This document shows positions 8,869-22,792 of a stretch of DNA of 52,007 nucleotides, piece by piece (positions within the stretch are counted from its first letter, which is position 1; each line of letters starts with the position of its first letter). The translations under genes and the position numbers were made by a program. The notes under the pieces were generated by a model. That model was not told the DNA's origin, did not search any database, and saw nothing but the letters and a program-made list of their open reading frames with translations. Source of the DNA: Xenorhabdus eapokensis (GTDB lineage Bacteria > Pseudomonadota > Gammaproteobacteria > Enterobacterales > Enterobacteriaceae); NCBI RefSeq assembly GCF_001908105.1, contig NZ_MKGQ01000020.1:18365-70371 (forward strand), read 5' to 3'.

Positions 8869-9435
8869 ATGAAGCACTTGATTATTTACGCTCATCCTAA
8901 TCCTAAAAGTTTTAATCATGCCATTAAAGAAAAGATAATTAGTGAAATAGTTAAGAAAGGTGAAGAATACAGCCTTATTTCTCTTTATGATGAGCAATTT
9001 AATCCTATACTTGATAGCCCAGATTTTGAAGCCCTACACAGAGGTAAGGTATTGCCGGACATTGCGAAAAGTCAAACTATGGTTAAAGAATCTGATCATC
9101 TTATTTTTATTTATCCCGTCTGGTGGTTTGGTCAGCCAGCCATACTTAAGGGTTGGATTGACCGAGTTTTTTCTAATGGTTTTGCTTATTATGAAGATGA
9201 AAATACTTTTATTCCTTATTTAACAGGAAAAACCGCAACGGTATTTATCACTTTAGGGACTGAAAAAAATATTTTAATCCAAAATGGTATGGAAATAGAT
9301 CACTTCATGCGCAGCATGACCTTTGGAACGTTAGGTCTAGTGGGTATTTCTCCCGTTGACGTTATCCCTTTTTATGCTATTCCTAAGGTCAGTGACGAAG
9401 AAAGAAAAAGCATGCTGGAATCGATAGTTATTTAG
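8869..9435 (+). CDS. NAD(P)H:quinone oxidoreductase-like flavodoxin-fold protein
   Basis: The start is placed at ATG 8869 because a strong AAAGGAGTAA site lies just before it and the protein then begins directly with strand LIIYAHPNPKSFNHA. Codons upstream to 8800 look non-coding. The 188-residue product has the Flavodoxin_2 (NQO1/MdaB/KefF) pattern: early YAHP flavin loop, IYPVWWFGQPAILKGWIDRV, and FAYYE. Members are cytosolic FMN/FAD enzymes that transfer two electrons from NAD(P)H to quinones or other acceptors. It lies about 100 bases after the second SDR with only a weak internal gap, so it may be transcribed with the cluster. A hairpin 75 bases downstream (9510-9534) may end the unit. 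Role in the pathway is undetermined. Confidence 0.8.
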   Translation: MKHLIIYAHPNPKSFNHAIKEKIISEIVKKGEEYSLISLYDEQFNPILDSPDFEALHRGKVLPDIAKSQTMVKESDHLIFIYPVWWFGQPAILKGWIDRVFSNGFAYYEDENTFIPYLTGKTATVFITLGTEKNILIQNGMEIDHFMRSMTFGTLGLVGISPVDVIPFYAIPKVSDEERKSMLESIVI

Positions 9436-9509
9436 GAATAGATGGTCATTTAGAATTTACTGACATTTTTTCACTGGTTTACTCTATATTGGTAGCCACA
9501 TTATTATCA

Positions 9510-9534
9510 ACGCCAGACTCTAATACTCTGGCGT
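9510..9534 (+). terminator. Hairpin after the quinone reductase gene, possible terminator
   Basis: Perfect 8-base arms ACGCCAGA and TCTGGCGT enclose a 9-base loop. A T-rich stretch (TTTTAATTTTTT) follows after about 8 bases rather than immediately. It may be a weak intrinsic terminator separating the main cluster from the next gene. Confidence 0.45.
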
Positions 9535-9624
9535 AATCTCATTTTAATTTTTTGTCAAACCTCTCATCGTCACTAAAATTAATGTGCTGGACTATTTTTT
9601 AATGAAATATGTTAGGACTATAAA

Positions 9625-10713
9625 ATGAATAACATTTCTATATTACTCGTTGGTGGTTATGGTGTTGTAGGTCGTCAAGTTGCACAAATCCTTAATAAAT
9701 ATCATCCTGATTTAGCGTTAATTATTGCCGGAAGGGATATTGACAAAGCCAAAAAACTGTCTAATACACTGATTAATTCAACATATTTGTTATTTGATAT
9801 TGAAAACCCTTCTGTACCCAATAAATTAAAAATTGATATCATATTAACCTTGGTTAATGATACGGAAGACAAATTATTACATTTTGCACATCAGAATAAT
9901 ATCGCGTATGTGGATATAACACGTTGGACGGAACCTTTACAAATTGCACTCAGTAAAGCAGCCGTTATGCAAAGCCAAAAACCGAATCATATGATTTTTG
10001 CATCATCATGGATGGCTGGAATTGTAGCAGCATTCATCAATGATATCAGTCAGTCATTCACAAGTATTGAGAGTATCGATATAAGTGTATTATATTCTTT
10101 GCATGACAAAGCTGGACCAAACTCAATTTATTATCTGGATAGGCTGACAACCCCTTTTATAGTAAAAAACAAGGGTAAATATCAAAAGATTTTTCCTTTC
10201 TCTGATGAACGCATGATTTTATTTGGTGATGGTAACTACCATAAAGTTTTTCGTGTTGATATGCCCGAACAATTTATATTACCTTTAATTACAAATGCAC
10301 AAACTGTCGCAACCAGAATCGGTTTTGATAATCCTAAGAGTAATCAGCTATTATCTTTCTTGGTTAAAAAAGGGATTTGGAAACTATTATCAACGAGAAT
10401 AGCGACCGGCCTTCGTAGAAAAATCTTATATAATCCAGGCCAAGGATATAAACATCAAATTCGCACGGATATACAAGGTATTGATAGAAAAGGATATCGT
10501 AAGTGTGTCTGTTTTCAACTGATGGATCCAGAAGGGCAGACGCATTTAACAGCAACAGGGGCGGCGGCTTTAGTGATACAGTTAACGGAACAGATAAAGA
10601 ATAATGCTCCGGCGATCTTCAGTACTGGCGAAATATTCTTAGATATTGAAAAGTTGAAAATGCTGTTATCGACAGAACATATTCAGTTCAGTGTTAATAG
10701 TGACGCAGAGTAA
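9625..10713 (+). CDS. Saccharopine dehydrogenase-like NAD(P)-binding oxidoreductase
   Basis: The 362-residue protein has an N-terminal Rossmann fold (ILLVGGYGVVGRQVAQ, then LIIAGRD and LLFDIENP) typical of the saccharopine dehydrogenase NADP-binding family. The C-terminal part is less distinctive (TATGAAALVIQL). Family members include true lysine-pathway enzymes and the trans-acting enoyl reductases of some polyketide pathways (for example mycobacterial Rv2953; recalled). In this setting a trans-acting enoyl reductase, or a reductase acting on the aldehyde, imine or keto product, is an attractive inference. AGGACT precedes the ATG. It follows a 189-base gap containing a hairpin, so it may have its own promoter, and it ends convergently with mnmE. 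Confidence 0.7.
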   Translation: MNNISILLVGGYGVVGRQVAQILNKYHPDLALIIAGRDIDKAKKLSNTLINSTYLLFDIENPSVPNKLKIDIILTLVNDTEDKLLHFAHQNNIAYVDITRWTEPLQIALSKAAVMQSQKPNHMIFASSWMAGIVAAFINDISQSFTSIESIDISVLYSLHDKAGPNSIYYLDRLTTPFIVKNKGKYQKIFPFSDERMILFGDGNYHKVFRVDMPEQFILPLITNAQTVATRIGFDNPKSNQLLSFLVKKGIWKLLSTRIATGLRRKILYNPGQGYKHQIRTDIQGIDRKGYRKCVCFQLMDPEGQTHLTATGAAALVIQLTEQIKNNAPAIFSTGEIFLDIEKLKMLLSTEHIQFSVNSDAE

Positions 10714-10722
10714 AAAAACATC

Positions 10723-10787
10723 TGCTGTTGTGGTTTACCCTGAATAACAAATTTAACTGGATAAAAAGCCGAGAACTCACAACAGCA
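10723..10787. repeat. Long-loop inverted repeat between convergent genes
   Basis: Arms TGCTGTTGTG (10723-10732) and CACAACAGCA (10778-10787) are perfect complements separated by 45 bases. They lie in the roughly 100-base gap between the convergent oxidoreductase gene and mnmE. No T-run follows either arm, so an intrinsic terminator is not clear. Confidence 0.5.
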
Positions 10788-10817
10788 CCACGATTGTTAG
10801 GTCAAAGAATCGCTCTT

Positions 10818-12182
10818 TTACTTCCCAATACAAAAACTCGAAAAAATCCGGCCTAACAAATCATCGGAAGTGAATTCACCGGTGATTTCACTCAATGCTT
10901 GCTGTGCCAAACGCAGTTCTTCTGCCAGAAGTTCTCCTGAACGGGCAAAAACGAGCTGTTGATGACCTTCCTGTAAATGTTCCGCTGCTGTGTTTAATGC
11001 CTGCAAATGACGACGACGGGCAAGGAAACCGCCTTCTGTATTGCTGTTAAAACCCATGGTTTCTTTTAGGTGATCACGCAGAAAATCGATACCTTCCCCA
11101 TCACGGGCAGAGAGACGAATTAATGTATAACCACTGATTTCCGTAACGCCCGTTTCTTCCCCCGTCATATCTGTCTTATTACGAATGACGGTAACAGGCA
11201 GTGATTCTGGCAGCTTAACCATAAATTCCGGCCAGATTTGGGCAGGCTCAATGGCATCGGTTGTCGTACTGTCTACCATAAACAGCACCCGATCCGCTTG
11301 CTCAATTTCCTGCCATGCCCGCTCAATACCAATACGCTCTACTTCATCACTGGCTTCGCGCAAGCCTGCCGTATCAATCACATGCAGCGGCATTCCATCA
11401 ATATGGATATGTTCACGCAAAACATCGCGCGTTGTCCCTGCAATATCAGTCACAATCGCGGCTTCACGGCCTGCCAGTGCATTGAGCAAGCTGGATTTAC
11501 CTGCATTCGGGCGCCCTGCAATCACGACTTTCATGCCTTCACGCAACAAACTGCCTTGACGCGCCTGTGAACGAACATGTTCCAGTTCTGCGATCACTTC
11601 ATCCAACTTGGCTTCTATTTTGCCATCGGAAAGGAAATCAATCTCTTCATCAGGAAAATCAATCGCGGCTTCAACGTAAATCCGCAAGTTAGTCAACGCT
11701 TCTACCATTTGATGAACTTGGTTGGAGAACGTGCCTTGCAAAGAATTCATCGCGGAACGTGCGGCCTGTTCAGAACTGGCGTCAATCAAATCCGCTATGG
11801 CTTCTGCCTGTGCCAAATCAAGTTTATCATTGAGGAAAGCCCGCTCAGAGAATTCGCCAGGGTTGGCAATGCGTACACCGGAAATAGTCAGAATACGCTT
11901 TAACAGCAAATCCAGAATAACTGGACCACCGTGCCCTTGAAACTCCAGAACATCTTCCCCCGTAAATGAGTTAGGGCCAGGGAAATAAAGTGCAATGCCT
12001 TGATCCAGTACAGAGCCATCTGCATCACGGAAGGGCAGGTAATCGGCATAACGAGGTTTTGGGAGTTTGCCCAATACCACCTCAGCAACTTCCGCAGCTT
12101 TAGAGCCAGAAATACGCAGAATGCCTACACCGCCCCGTCCCGGAGGAGTGGCCTGAGCGACTATCGTATCGGTGGTATTCAT
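10818..12182 (-). CDS. mnmE: tRNA-5-carboxymethylaminomethyluridine-34 synthesis GTPase MnmE
   Basis: The 454-residue protein has the N-terminal tetrahydrofolate-binding domain ([19 protein letters not shown]) and a central helical domain with an inserted G domain. Visible G motifs are GRPNAGKSS (G1), DIAGTTRD (G2/G3 region), DTAG and NKTD (G4). The C-terminus ends FCIGK, the conserved C-x-G-K motif needed for tRNA modification. With MnmG, encoded elsewhere in this window, it forms the complex that installs the aminomethyl-type group on U34 of certain tRNAs. It is the last gene of the rpmH-rnpA-yidD-yidC-mnmE series; a hairpin terminator sits between yidC and mnmE, so it may have a promoter of its own. 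Confidence 0.97.
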   Translation of the reverse strand: MNTTDTIVAQATPPGRGGVGILRISGSKAAEVAEVVLGKLPKPRYADYLPFRDADGSVLDQGIALYFPGPNSFTGEDVLEFQGHGGPVILDLLLKRILTISGVRIANPGEFSERAFLNDKLDLAQAEAIADLIDASSEQAARSAMNSLQGTFSNQVHQMVEALTNLRIYVEAAIDFPDEEIDFLSDGKIEAKLDEVIAELEHVRSQARQGSLLREGMKVVIAGRPNAGKSSLLNALAGREAAIVTDIAGTTRDVLREHIHIDGMPLHVIDTAGLREASDEVERIGIERAWQEIEQADRVLFMVDSTTTDAIEPAQIWPEFMVKLPESLPVTVIRNKTDMTGEETGVTEISGYTLIRLSARDGEGIDFLRDHLKETMGFNSNTEGGFLARRRHLQALNTAAEHLQEGHQQLVFARSGELLAEELRLAQQALSEITGEFTSDDLLGRIFSSFCIGK

Positions 12183-12233
12183 GAAATTCTCTCTTTTGAC
12201 CTATATTCGTTATCTTTCAAAACTAAAATAATA

Positions 12234-12254
12234 AAGGCGGCCAATGACCGCCTT
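12234..12254 (-). terminator. Intrinsic terminator after yidC
   Basis: On the minus strand the arms AAGGCGG and CCGCCTT (7 pairs, 7-base loop) are followed by TATTATTTT. It lies in the 95-base gap between yidC and mnmE. Confidence 0.75.
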
Positions 12255-12277
12255 CCACTTATATTTGTTTTAACCAG

Positions 12278-13894
12278 CTACTTTTTCTCGCGGGTGTGTA
12301 AGCCACGCTTTTCCAGACTGCGGAAAATAACTTGCTGCTGGATAATGGTAACCAGGTTACTGACGATGTAGTACAGCACCAGACCCGATGGGAACCACAG
12401 GAAGAAGACCGTGAACACGACAGGCATGTAGGTCATGATCTTCTGCTGCATTGGGTCAGTCACGGTTGTCGGTGACAGTTTCTGGATAACAAACATAGTC
12501 ACACCCATCAGCAATGGCAGGATGTAGTAGGGATCTTGAGCAGACAAGTCCTTAATCCAACCCATGAATGGAGCATGGCGCAACTCAACAGAACCCATCA
12601 ACATGTAATACAACGCCAGGAAGATTGGCATTTGAATCACCAGAGGCAAGCAGCCACCCAACGGGTTCACTTTCTCTGTCTTATACAGTGCCATCATTTC
12701 CTGGCTCATGCGCTGGCGGTCATCACCAAAACGCTCACGCATCGCCGTGATTTTTGGCTGCAACAGACGCATTTTCGCCATTGAGGTATATTGCGCCTTA
12801 GTCAGCGGATACATGATACCGCGCACGATAAAGGTAATCGCAATAATGGAGAAGCCCCAGTTACCGATAAATTCATGCAGGAATTTCAGCAACTTGAATA
12901 ATGGCTGGGAAATAAACCATAACCAACCGTAATCCACGGTCAGATCCAGATGTGGTGCAACCGCTGCCATTTTGTCCTGAATTTCAGGGCCAACCCACAG
13001 GGTAGAAGAGATATTCTGCTGGCTGTTTGGCGCAATATTGATGTTTTCACCCTTGTACCCGATGATCGCCATTTTTTGGTTTTTCAGGTCAATGGTATAG
13101 AAAGTACTGGTTTTGCTTTCCCCCGGCACCCACGCAGTGGCGAAGTATTGCTGGAGCATCGCTACCCAGCCGCCTTTTGTGGTCACAGAAAGCGCTTTAC
13201 TTTCAATATCATCAAATTTGTATTTTTCGTATTTTGCTTCATCAGAAGAGTAAGCAGCACCACGATAAGTATGCAGGGCAAAGTTGCTGCTGCCAGTATC
13301 ACGATGTTTTGGCAGCTCAACGCTCTGCTTCAACTGACCAAAAAACGCCATCTGTAATGGTTTATCGCTGACGTTATTGACGTTGTAATCAACAGAAACG
13401 GCATAGTCGCCCCGTTTTAAAACGAAGGTTTTGACATAAACAACGCCGTCCGGCGCGGTATAAGTCATTGGAATACGCAATTCATTCTGACCATCAGCCA
13501 AAACAAAGCTATTCTGAGTGGCATGATAAAGCGGGCGTTCAGCTTGATTATCTGGACCATTGATACCCGTTAAACCACTTTGAGCCTGATAAGTGAATTC
13601 AGGGGTTGTTTCCAGCAATTTGAACGGAGTTTTGGAACCGAGAGTATCAGGATAGGCCAGCAGATCAGCCTCCTCGATATCACCGCCACGGGTATTAATG
13701 TGCAATGAAAGCACATCCGTTTTCACGGTGATCAGTTTACCTTGCCCACTGCTTGCTTCGCTACTCAGCGTAGTATTTGCTTGCTGCGTGATCTGGGCCG
13801 TTGGTTGTGGGTTTTTATCATTTTCCCACGCCTGCCAGACCAAGAACGAAACAAACAGCAGAGCGATGAGAAGAAGATTGCGTTGCGAATCCAT
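12278..13894 (-). CDS. yidC: Membrane protein insertase YidC
   Basis: The 538-residue inner-membrane insertase has an N-terminal transmembrane segment ([18 protein letters not shown]), a large periplasmic domain, and a C-terminal five-helix core. [10 protein letters not shown] contains the conserved Arg of the hydrophilic groove; [20 protein letters not shown] follows. YidC inserts proteins such as the AtpE and AtpB subunits (also in this window), alone or with SecYEG. The length is close to E. coli YidC (548). It starts 2 bases after the yidD stop, so the two are co-translated. Confidence 0.97.
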   Translation of the reverse strand: MDSQRNLLLIALLFVSFLVWQAWENDKNPQPTAQITQQANTTLSSEASSGQGKLITVKTDVLSLHINTRGGDIEEADLLAYPDTLGSKTPFKLLETTPEFTYQAQSGLTGINGPDNQAERPLYHATQNSFVLADGQNELRIPMTYTAPDGVVYVKTFVLKRGDYAVSVDYNVNNVSDKPLQMAFFGQLKQSVELPKHRDTGSSNFALHTYRGAAYSSDEAKYEKYKFDDIESKALSVTTKGGWVAMLQQYFATAWVPGESKTSTFYTIDLKNQKMAIIGYKGENINIAPNSQQNISSTLWVGPEIQDKMAAVAPHLDLTVDYGWLWFISQPLFKLLKFLHEFIGNWGFSIIAITFIVRGIMYPLTKAQYTSMAKMRLLQPKITAMRERFGDDRQRMSQEMMALYKTEKVNPLGGCLPLVIQMPIFLALYYMLMGSVELRHAPFMGWIKDLSAQDPYYILPLLMGVTMFVIQKLSPTTVTDPMQQKIMTYMPVVFTVFFLWFPSGLVLYYIVSNLVTIIQQQVIFRSLEKRGLHTREKK

Positions 13895-13896
13895 CG

Positions 13897-14157
13897 TTAA
13901 TGTTCTCTGTTATCGTCGTTTTTTTTAGGTGGGACAGGATCATCACCACCTTCGTGTAAAGGGTGGCATTTTAATACGCGTTTCACTGTTAACCAACTGC
14001 CTTTTATCATCCCAAACCTGCGCAATGCCTCTATGCCATAGTGGGAACAGGTAGGATTGAAACGACAACGAGGCCCCAGTAGTGGACTAATCACTAACTG
14101 GTAACCCCTGATCAAAGCAATCAGGAGGCGCGAGCCAAGCGACAGTGACGACGCCAT
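13897..14157 (-). CDS. yidD: Membrane protein insertion efficiency factor YidD
   Basis: The 86-residue protein has an amphipathic N-terminus and the family signature [15 protein letters not shown], followed by [13 protein letters not shown]. YidD is a peripheral inner-membrane protein that helps YidC-dependent insertion. The gene overlaps the end of rnpA by 37 bases (14121-14157) in another frame, the arrangement conserved in Enterobacterales. Confidence 0.95.
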   Translation of the reverse strand: MASSLSLGSRLLIALIRGYQLVISPLLGPRCRFNPTCSHYGIEALRRFGMIKGSWLTVKRVLKCHPLHEGGDDPVPPKKNDDNREH

Positions 14158-14480
14158 AATTTGCCCAAAGCTTCCGTTAGCTCACGGTTATCGAGCTCAG
14201 CGACCCCTTTCCTCACCAAAACCACAAAATCCATTGGAGGCAATTTATGCTGGTTTAAACGAAAACTTTCACGAGCCAGTCGCTTAATGCGATTACGCTC
14301 ATGGGCGCGTTTAACATTTTTTTTGGCGATGGTTAGACCGATGCGGGGATGCCCCAGCTCATTCAAGCGCCCAAGAATAGTTATCTCTGCGGAGCTTGCC
14401 CGTTGCGGCTGCTGGAAAACATAAGTGAAATGCTCGGGAGTTAACAAACGTAACTCCCTCGGAAAAGCGAGCTTAACCAC
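14121..14480 (-). CDS. rnpA: Ribonuclease P protein component
   Basis: The 119-residue basic protein starts at GTG (reverse strand 14480-14478). It has the RNR signature [21 protein letters not shown] and [10 protein letters not shown]. It is the protein cofactor of RNase P, supporting the catalytic RNA in 5' maturation of tRNAs. The order rpmH-rnpA-yidD-yidC is the universal bacterial arrangement. Confidence 0.96.
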   Translation of the reverse strand: MVKLAFPRELRLLTPEHFTYVFQQPQRASSAEITILGRLNELGHPRIGLTIAKKNVKRAHERNRIKRLARESFRLNQHKLPPMDFVVLVRKGVAELDNRELTEALGKLWRRHCRLARAS

Positions 14481-14497
14481 TTGGTTGGTTAGCTTTA

Positions 14498-15370
<873 letters not shown>

Positions 15371-16759
15371 GTGTCACTTTCGCTTTGGCAGCAATGTCTT
15401 GCCCGATTGCAGGATGAGTTACCTGCCACAGAATTCAGTATGTGGATACGACCCCTTCAGGCAGAACTGAGTGATAACACTTTGGCTCTCTATGCCCCCA
15501 ACCGTTTTGTGTTGGATTGGGTAAGAGAGAAGTATATTAATAATATCAATTTGTTATTAAATGATTTCTGTGGTCCTGAAGTACCGTTACTGCGTTTTGA
15601 AGTAGGGAATAAGCCCGTTTCGCCAAACCAGTCTAAATCTCAGAAAATCATTGCCGATATGCCGGTGGTCACTGCGCCATCCAGTTCATCGGTACGCCCA
15701 AGCTGGGACAATGCAAAAGCTCAACCAGAGTTATCCTATCGTTCCAATGTTAATCCCAAGCATACATTCGATAACTTTGTTGAAGGTAAATCCAACCAAC
15801 TCGCCAGAGCGGCCGCCAGACAAGTGGCTGATAACCCTGGAGGGGCATACAATCCTCTGTTCCTTTATGGCGGAACCGGATTGGGTAAAACTCACCTTTT
15901 GCATGCTGTCGGCAATAGCATTATGGCACGCAAGGCCAATGCAAAAGTCGTTTATATGCACTCTGAGCGTTTCGTTCAGGATATGGTAAAAGCATTGCAA
16001 AACAATGCGATAGAGGAATTCAAACGATATTATCGCTCAGTGGATGCCCTATTGATCGATGATATTCAGTTTTTTGCCAATAAAGAGCGATCCCAAGAAG
16101 AATTCTTTCACACGTTCAATGCTCTGTTAGAAGGTAATCAACAGATTATTCTGACCTCCGATCGCTATCCAAAAGAGATAAATGGCGTCGAAGATCGGTT
16201 AAAATCCCGCTTTGGCTGGGGATTGACCGTGGCCATTGAACCACCGGAGCTGGAGACTCGTGTTGCCATTCTGATGAAGAAAGCTGATGAGAATCAAATT
16301 CAGTTGCCAGGGGAAGTAGCTTTCTTTATTGCTAAACGCCTGCGATCTAACGTTCGTGAACTCGAAGGCGCTTTGAATCGAGTCATCGCCAATGCCAATT
16401 TTACCGGCCGTGCGATTACTATTGATTTTGTACGCGAAGCATTACGTGACTTATTGGCTCTACAGGAAAAGCTGGTAACCATCGATAATATTCAGAAAAC
16501 AGTGGCTGAATATTACAAAATCAAAGTCGCGGATCTGCTTTCCAAACGCCGTTCGCGCTCCGTTGCCCGTCCGAGACAAATGGCAATGGCGTTGGCAAAA
16601 GAGCTGACCAATCACAGCTTGCCTGAAATCGGGGATGCCTTTGGTGGACGTGACCATACCACCGTACTTCACGCTTGTCGAAAAATCGAACAATTGCGTG
16701 AAGAGAGTCACGATATCAAAGAAGATTTTTCTAACTTAATCAGAACATTGTCTTCCTAG
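15371..16759 (+). CDS. dnaA: Chromosomal replication initiator protein DnaA
   Basis: The start is GTG 15371, preceded by AGGGGAG; the protein then begins [18 protein letters not shown], the conserved enterobacterial N-terminus (462 residues against 467 in E. coli). Domain I is followed by a short linker. The AAA+ core has [16 protein letters not shown] (Walker A) and LLIDDIQFF (Walker B). Domain IV has the signature [15 protein letters not shown], which contacts DnaA boxes. It initiates replication at oriC, here about 30 kb away on the same window. dnaN begins 4 bases after its stop. Confidence 0.98.
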   Translation: MSLSLWQQCLARLQDELPATEFSMWIRPLQAELSDNTLALYAPNRFVLDWVREKYINNINLLLNDFCGPEVPLLRFEVGNKPVSPNQSKSQKIIADMPVVTAPSSSSVRPSWDNAKAQPELSYRSNVNPKHTFDNFVEGKSNQLARAAARQVADNPGGAYNPLFLYGGTGLGKTHLLHAVGNSIMARKANAKVVYMHSERFVQDMVKALQNNAIEEFKRYYRSVDALLIDDIQFFANKERSQEEFFHTFNALLEGNQQIILTSDRYPKEINGVEDRLKSRFGWGLTVAIEPPELETRVAILMKKADENQIQLPGEVAFFIAKRLRSNVRELEGALNRVIANANFTGRAITIDFVREALRDLLALQEKLVTIDNIQKTVAEYYKIKVADLLSKRRSRSVARPRQMAMALAKELTNHSLPEIGDAFGGRDHTTVLHACRKIEQLREESHDIKEDFSNLIRTLSS

Positions 16760-16763
16760 CGCT

Positions 16764-17864
16764 ATGAAATTTATCATTGAACGTGAGCAATTATTAAAAC
16801 CTTTGCAACAGGTTAGCAGCCCCTTAGGCGGTCGCCCTACCCTGCCTATTTTAGGCAATTTATTATTGCAGGTAACAGAAGGCTCCCTGCTGCTGACAGG
16901 TACCGATTTGGAAATGGAAATGAAGGCGCGGGTTACACTTACCCAGCCACATGAACAAGGTGCAACGACTGTCCCCGCGCGTAAATTTTTCGATATCTGG
17001 CGCGGGCTGCCTGACGGAGCAGAAATCAGTGTAGAACTGGATGGCGATCGCATTCTTGTTCGTTCTGGTCGCAGCCGTTTTTCACTCTCTACGCTACCCG
17101 CTTCCGATTTTCCTAATCTGGATGATTGGCAAAGCGAAGTCGAATTTTCCTTACCTCAGGCGACACTGAAACGCCTGATCGAATCCACTCAATTTTCCAT
17201 GGCGCATCAGGATGTTCGCTATTATTTGAATGGTATGTTGTTTGAAACTGAAGGCGAAGAGCTGCGTACCATTGCCACAGACGGACACCGTTTGGCAGTG
17301 TGTTCCATGAACATCGGGCAAAATCTGCCGTCCCATTCCGTGATCGTCCCGCGCAAGGGCGTTATTGAATTAATGCGTCTGCTGGATGGTGGTGACAATC
17401 CGCTGCAATTGCAGATTGGCAGCAATAATATTCGTGCTCATGTTGGTGATTTTATCTTCACATCGAAGTTGGTTGATGGTCGTTTTCCTGATTATCGTCG
17501 CGTATTGCCCAAAAATCCCGATAAGACATTGGAAGCCAGTTGCGACATACTTAAGCAGGCATTTTCGCGGGCAGCGATTTTGTCCAATGAAAAATTCCGG
17601 GGCGTTCGCATCTACTTAAGTGAAAACCAGCTTAGAATTACCGCCAATAATCCAGAGCAGGAAGAAGCAGAAGAGATTGTTGATGTCAGTTACCAGGGTA
17701 CTGAAATGGAAATTGGCTTCAATGTCAGCTACATGTTGGATGTTCTAAACGCATTGAAATGCGAGCAAGTGAGCCTCCTGCTAACTGATGCCACATCTAG
17801 CGTAAAAATTGAGAATTCAGCTAGCCAGGCTGCGACTTATGTCGTGATGCCAATGCGCCTGTAA
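16764..17864 (+). CDS. dnaN: DNA polymerase III beta sliding clamp
   Basis: The 366-residue protein begins [17 protein letters not shown] and ends [10 protein letters not shown], the conserved clamp termini; the C-terminal PMRL contacts partner proteins. The three repeated clamp domains are full length. It dimerises as a ring on DNA and tethers polymerases. The gene sits 4 bases after dnaA and 17 bases before recF. Confidence 0.98.
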   Translation: MKFIIEREQLLKPLQQVSSPLGGRPTLPILGNLLLQVTEGSLLLTGTDLEMEMKARVTLTQPHEQGATTVPARKFFDIWRGLPDGAEISVELDGDRILVRSGRSRFSLSTLPASDFPNLDDWQSEVEFSLPQATLKRLIESTQFSMAHQDVRYYLNGMLFETEGEELRTIATDGHRLAVCSMNIGQNLPSHSVIVPRKGVIELMRLLDGGDNPLQLQIGSNNIRAHVGDFIFTSKLVDGRFPDYRRVLPKNPDKTLEASCDILKQAFSRAAILSNEKFRGVRIYLSENQLRITANNPEQEEAEEIVDVSYQGTEMEIGFNVSYMLDVLNALKCEQVSLLLTDATSSVKIENSASQAATYVVMPMRL

Positions 17865-17881
17865 CAAAATTAACCCATTAT

Positions 17882-18973
17882 ATGATTCTCTCGCGTTTGC
17901 TGATCCGCGATTTCCGTAATATCGCGGATGCTGACCTGCCACTGGCAACCGGTTTTAATTTTCTGGTTGGGCCAAACGGTAGCGGCAAAACAAGTATATT
18001 GGAAGCCATTTATACATTGGGTCATGGCCGTGCTTTTCGCAGTATTCAGGCAGGAAGGGTAATTCGCCATGATTGCGAAGAGTTCATTCTTCACGGGCGA
18101 CTTACTCAACAATCCTGTGAACGTATTTTGTCAGTGGGATTAAGCAAAAACCGCCAAGGCGACAGCAAAGTCAGGATAGATGGCAGTGATGGACATAAAA
18201 TTGCTGAATTAGCGAAAATACTGCCGATGCAACTCATTACGCCAGAAGGTTTTACGTTGCTAAATGGTGGCCCGAAATATCGTCGAGCCTTTATTGATTG
18301 GGGATGTTTTCACAATGAACCACGCTTTTTTGCTGCCTGGGCTAACCTGAAAAGGCTGCTTAAGCAACGGAATGCGGCACTGCGACAAGTCACTCGCTAC
18401 AGCCAAATCCAGCATTGGGATCGAGAACTCGCCCCATTGGCAACCGAAATTAGTCAATGGCGGGCTGAATATATTGCAGAAATTTCTGAGGATATAGAAA
18501 AAACCTGCAAACAATTTTTACCTGAATTCACACTCAGTATCAGCTTCCAACAAGGTTGGGACAAAGAGAGTGAATATGCACAACTGCTCGCGCGGCAGTT
18601 TGAGCGCGACAGATCGCTAGCCTATACCGCCTCTGGCCCGCATAAAGCCGATCTGCGGATCAGGGTGAACGGCACACCGGTAGAAGATATGCTGTCCCGT
18701 GGTCAGTTGAAGCTACTGATGTGTGCGTTGAGGTTAGCACAGGGTGAATATTTCACCCGACAGAGCGGGCAAAAGTGCCTGTATCTGCTTGATGATTTTG
18801 CCTCAGAACTGGATGCCGGCCGTCGTCAGCTATTAGCCGAGCGTCTAAAATCTACGCAAGCCCAAGTGTTTGTCAGTGCAATCACGCCTGGGCAAGTTAC
18901 AGACATGATTGATGTAAATAGCAGGATGTTTCGCGTAGAACATGGCAAAATAGAGGTTCAACTACAGGATTAA
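17882..18973 (+). CDS. recF: DNA replication and repair protein RecF
   Basis: The 363-residue SMC-like ATPase begins [19 protein letters not shown] and has Walker [16 protein letters not shown], signature [17 protein letters not shown] and Walker [12 protein letters not shown]. RecF acts with RecO and RecR to load RecA at gapped DNA. It lies in the dnaA-dnaN-recF-gyrB operon order. Confidence 0.97.
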   Translation: MILSRLLIRDFRNIADADLPLATGFNFLVGPNGSGKTSILEAIYTLGHGRAFRSIQAGRVIRHDCEEFILHGRLTQQSCERILSVGLSKNRQGDSKVRIDGSDGHKIAELAKILPMQLITPEGFTLLNGGPKYRRAFIDWGCFHNEPRFFAAWANLKRLLKQRNAALRQVTRYSQIQHWDRELAPLATEISQWRAEYIAEISEDIEKTCKQFLPEFTLSISFQQGWDKESEYAQLLARQFERDRSLAYTASGPHKADLRIRVNGTPVEDMLSRGQLKLLMCALRLAQGEYFTRQSGQKCLYLLDDFASELDAGRRQLLAERLKSTQAQVFVSAITPGQVTDMIDVNSRMFRVEHGKIEVQLQD

Positions 18974-21406
<2,433 letters not shown>

Positions 21407-21425
21407 TATTACGGCTTAAATCCAA

Positions 21426-21458
21426 TTATCCCAGATAACCCTGTGCTATCTGGGATAA
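21426..21458. terminator. Bidirectional hairpin between gyrB and asd
   Basis: Perfect 12-base arms TTATCCCAGATA and TATCTGGGATAA enclose a 9-base loop between the convergent gyrB and asd. The A/T-rich flanks suggest termination in both directions, though a clean T-run is missing. Confidence 0.75.
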
Positions 21459-21482
21459 AATATTATCCCTCTATATTTATTC

Positions 21483-22604
21483 TTACAGCAAAATACGTAA
21501 CATACGACGCAAAGGCTCTGCTGCTCCCCATAACAACTGATCGCCCACCGTAAAGGCAGATAAATATTCCGGTCCCATATTGAGCTTACGCAGACGACCC
21601 ACAGGCGTATTCAACGTGCCCGTAACCGCAGCCGGCGTTAGCTCACGCATCGTTAGTTCACGATCATTGGGAATAACGCGAACCCAATCATTATGGGAAG
21701 CTAACAGAGCTTCAATTTCATGGATCGGGATATCTTTTTTCAATTTCAGGGTAAATGCCTGACTATGGCAACGCAATGCCCCGATACGTACACACAGACC
21801 ATCAATCGGGATCACATGACTGCCCGTGTTCAAAATCTTGTTGGCTTCCGCCTGACCTTTCCACTCTTCGCGGCTCTGTCCATTTTCCAGTTGCTTGTCA
21901 ATCCACGGAATCAAGCTTCCCGCCAAAGGAACCCCGAACTGGTCAGTTGGCAATGCACCGCTGCGGGTAAAATCCGTTACACGTTTTTCAATATCCAAAA
22001 TCGCGGAAGCGGGGTTTTGTAGCTCCTCAGCAACCTGATTATGCAGCATCCCCATTTGCACCAGCAGCTCACGCATGTGGCGAGCACCACCACCAGAGGC
22101 CGCCTGATAGCTTGATACCGATGCCCACTCAATCAAATCATTGGCAAACAGCCCTCCCAATGACATCAGCATCAAGCTAACGGTACAGTTACCGCCAACA
22201 AAAGTCTTGATGCCTTTATTCAGGCTATTTTGAATATGTTGATGGTTAACAGGATCAAGAATAATGACAGCATCATCATTCATACGCAGCGCAGAAGCGG
22301 CATCGATCCAATATCCCTGCCAGCCGGTTGCTCTCAGTTTAGGGTAGATTTCATTGGTATAATCCCCGCCCTGACAGCTAATGATAATATCTAGTGCACT
22401 CAGCGCCTCAATATCAAAAGCATTCTGTAGCACTCCCGATTTTCCTGCGCTATTTATTGCAAACTGCGGGGCAGGAAGCCCGTGTTGGGAAGTAGTAAAG
22501 AAAACCGGATTTATTTCGTCAAAATCCCGTTCTTCTATCATTCGTTGCATCAATACTGAGCCGACCATACCACGCCAGCCGATAAAACCTACACTCTTAC
22601 TCAT
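21483..22604 (-). CDS. asd: Aspartate-semialdehyde dehydrogenase
   Basis: The 373-residue enzyme begins with [17 protein letters not shown] (NADPH fold) and has the catalytic Cys in [10 protein letters not shown] and [15 protein letters not shown], typical of the gamma-proteobacterial Asd group. It reduces aspartyl phosphate to aspartate semialdehyde, the branch point to lysine/diaminopimelate, threonine and methionine. In E. coli asd is elsewhere (near the glg genes), so the position next to gyrB is notable. It is convergent with gyrB; the gene upstream (22793) runs in the same direction after a 188-base gap. Confidence 0.95.
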   Translation of the reverse strand: MSKSVGFIGWRGMVGSVLMQRMIEERDFDEINPVFFTTSQHGLPAPQFAINSAGKSGVLQNAFDIEALSALDIIISCQGGDYTNEIYPKLRATGWQGYWIDAASALRMNDDAVIILDPVNHQHIQNSLNKGIKTFVGGNCTVSLMLMSLGGLFANDLIEWASVSSYQAASGGGARHMRELLVQMGMLHNQVAEELQNPASAILDIEKRVTDFTRSGALPTDQFGVPLAGSLIPWIDKQLENGQSREEWKGQAEANKILNTGSHVIPIDGLCVRIGALRCHSQAFTLKLKKDIPIHEIEALLASHNDWVRVIPNDRELTMRELTPAAVTGTLNTPVGRLRKLNMGPEYLSAFTVGDQLLWGAAEPLRRMLRILL

Positions 22605-22792
22605 GTTTACCCTGCCTTGAAAGATGTTTATCAGATACCACTGATATCATTAAAACTGACAAAATATAGCGAAAGGTGCAAGTATATTTATGAGCTATAG
22701 CACTGGAACTTTTAAGCGATATGTCTGCCATTTTGAAACCATGAGATTTGCCTTCGGTTTGTTACGGCTCATCACAAATCGTGAGTTAAAAT

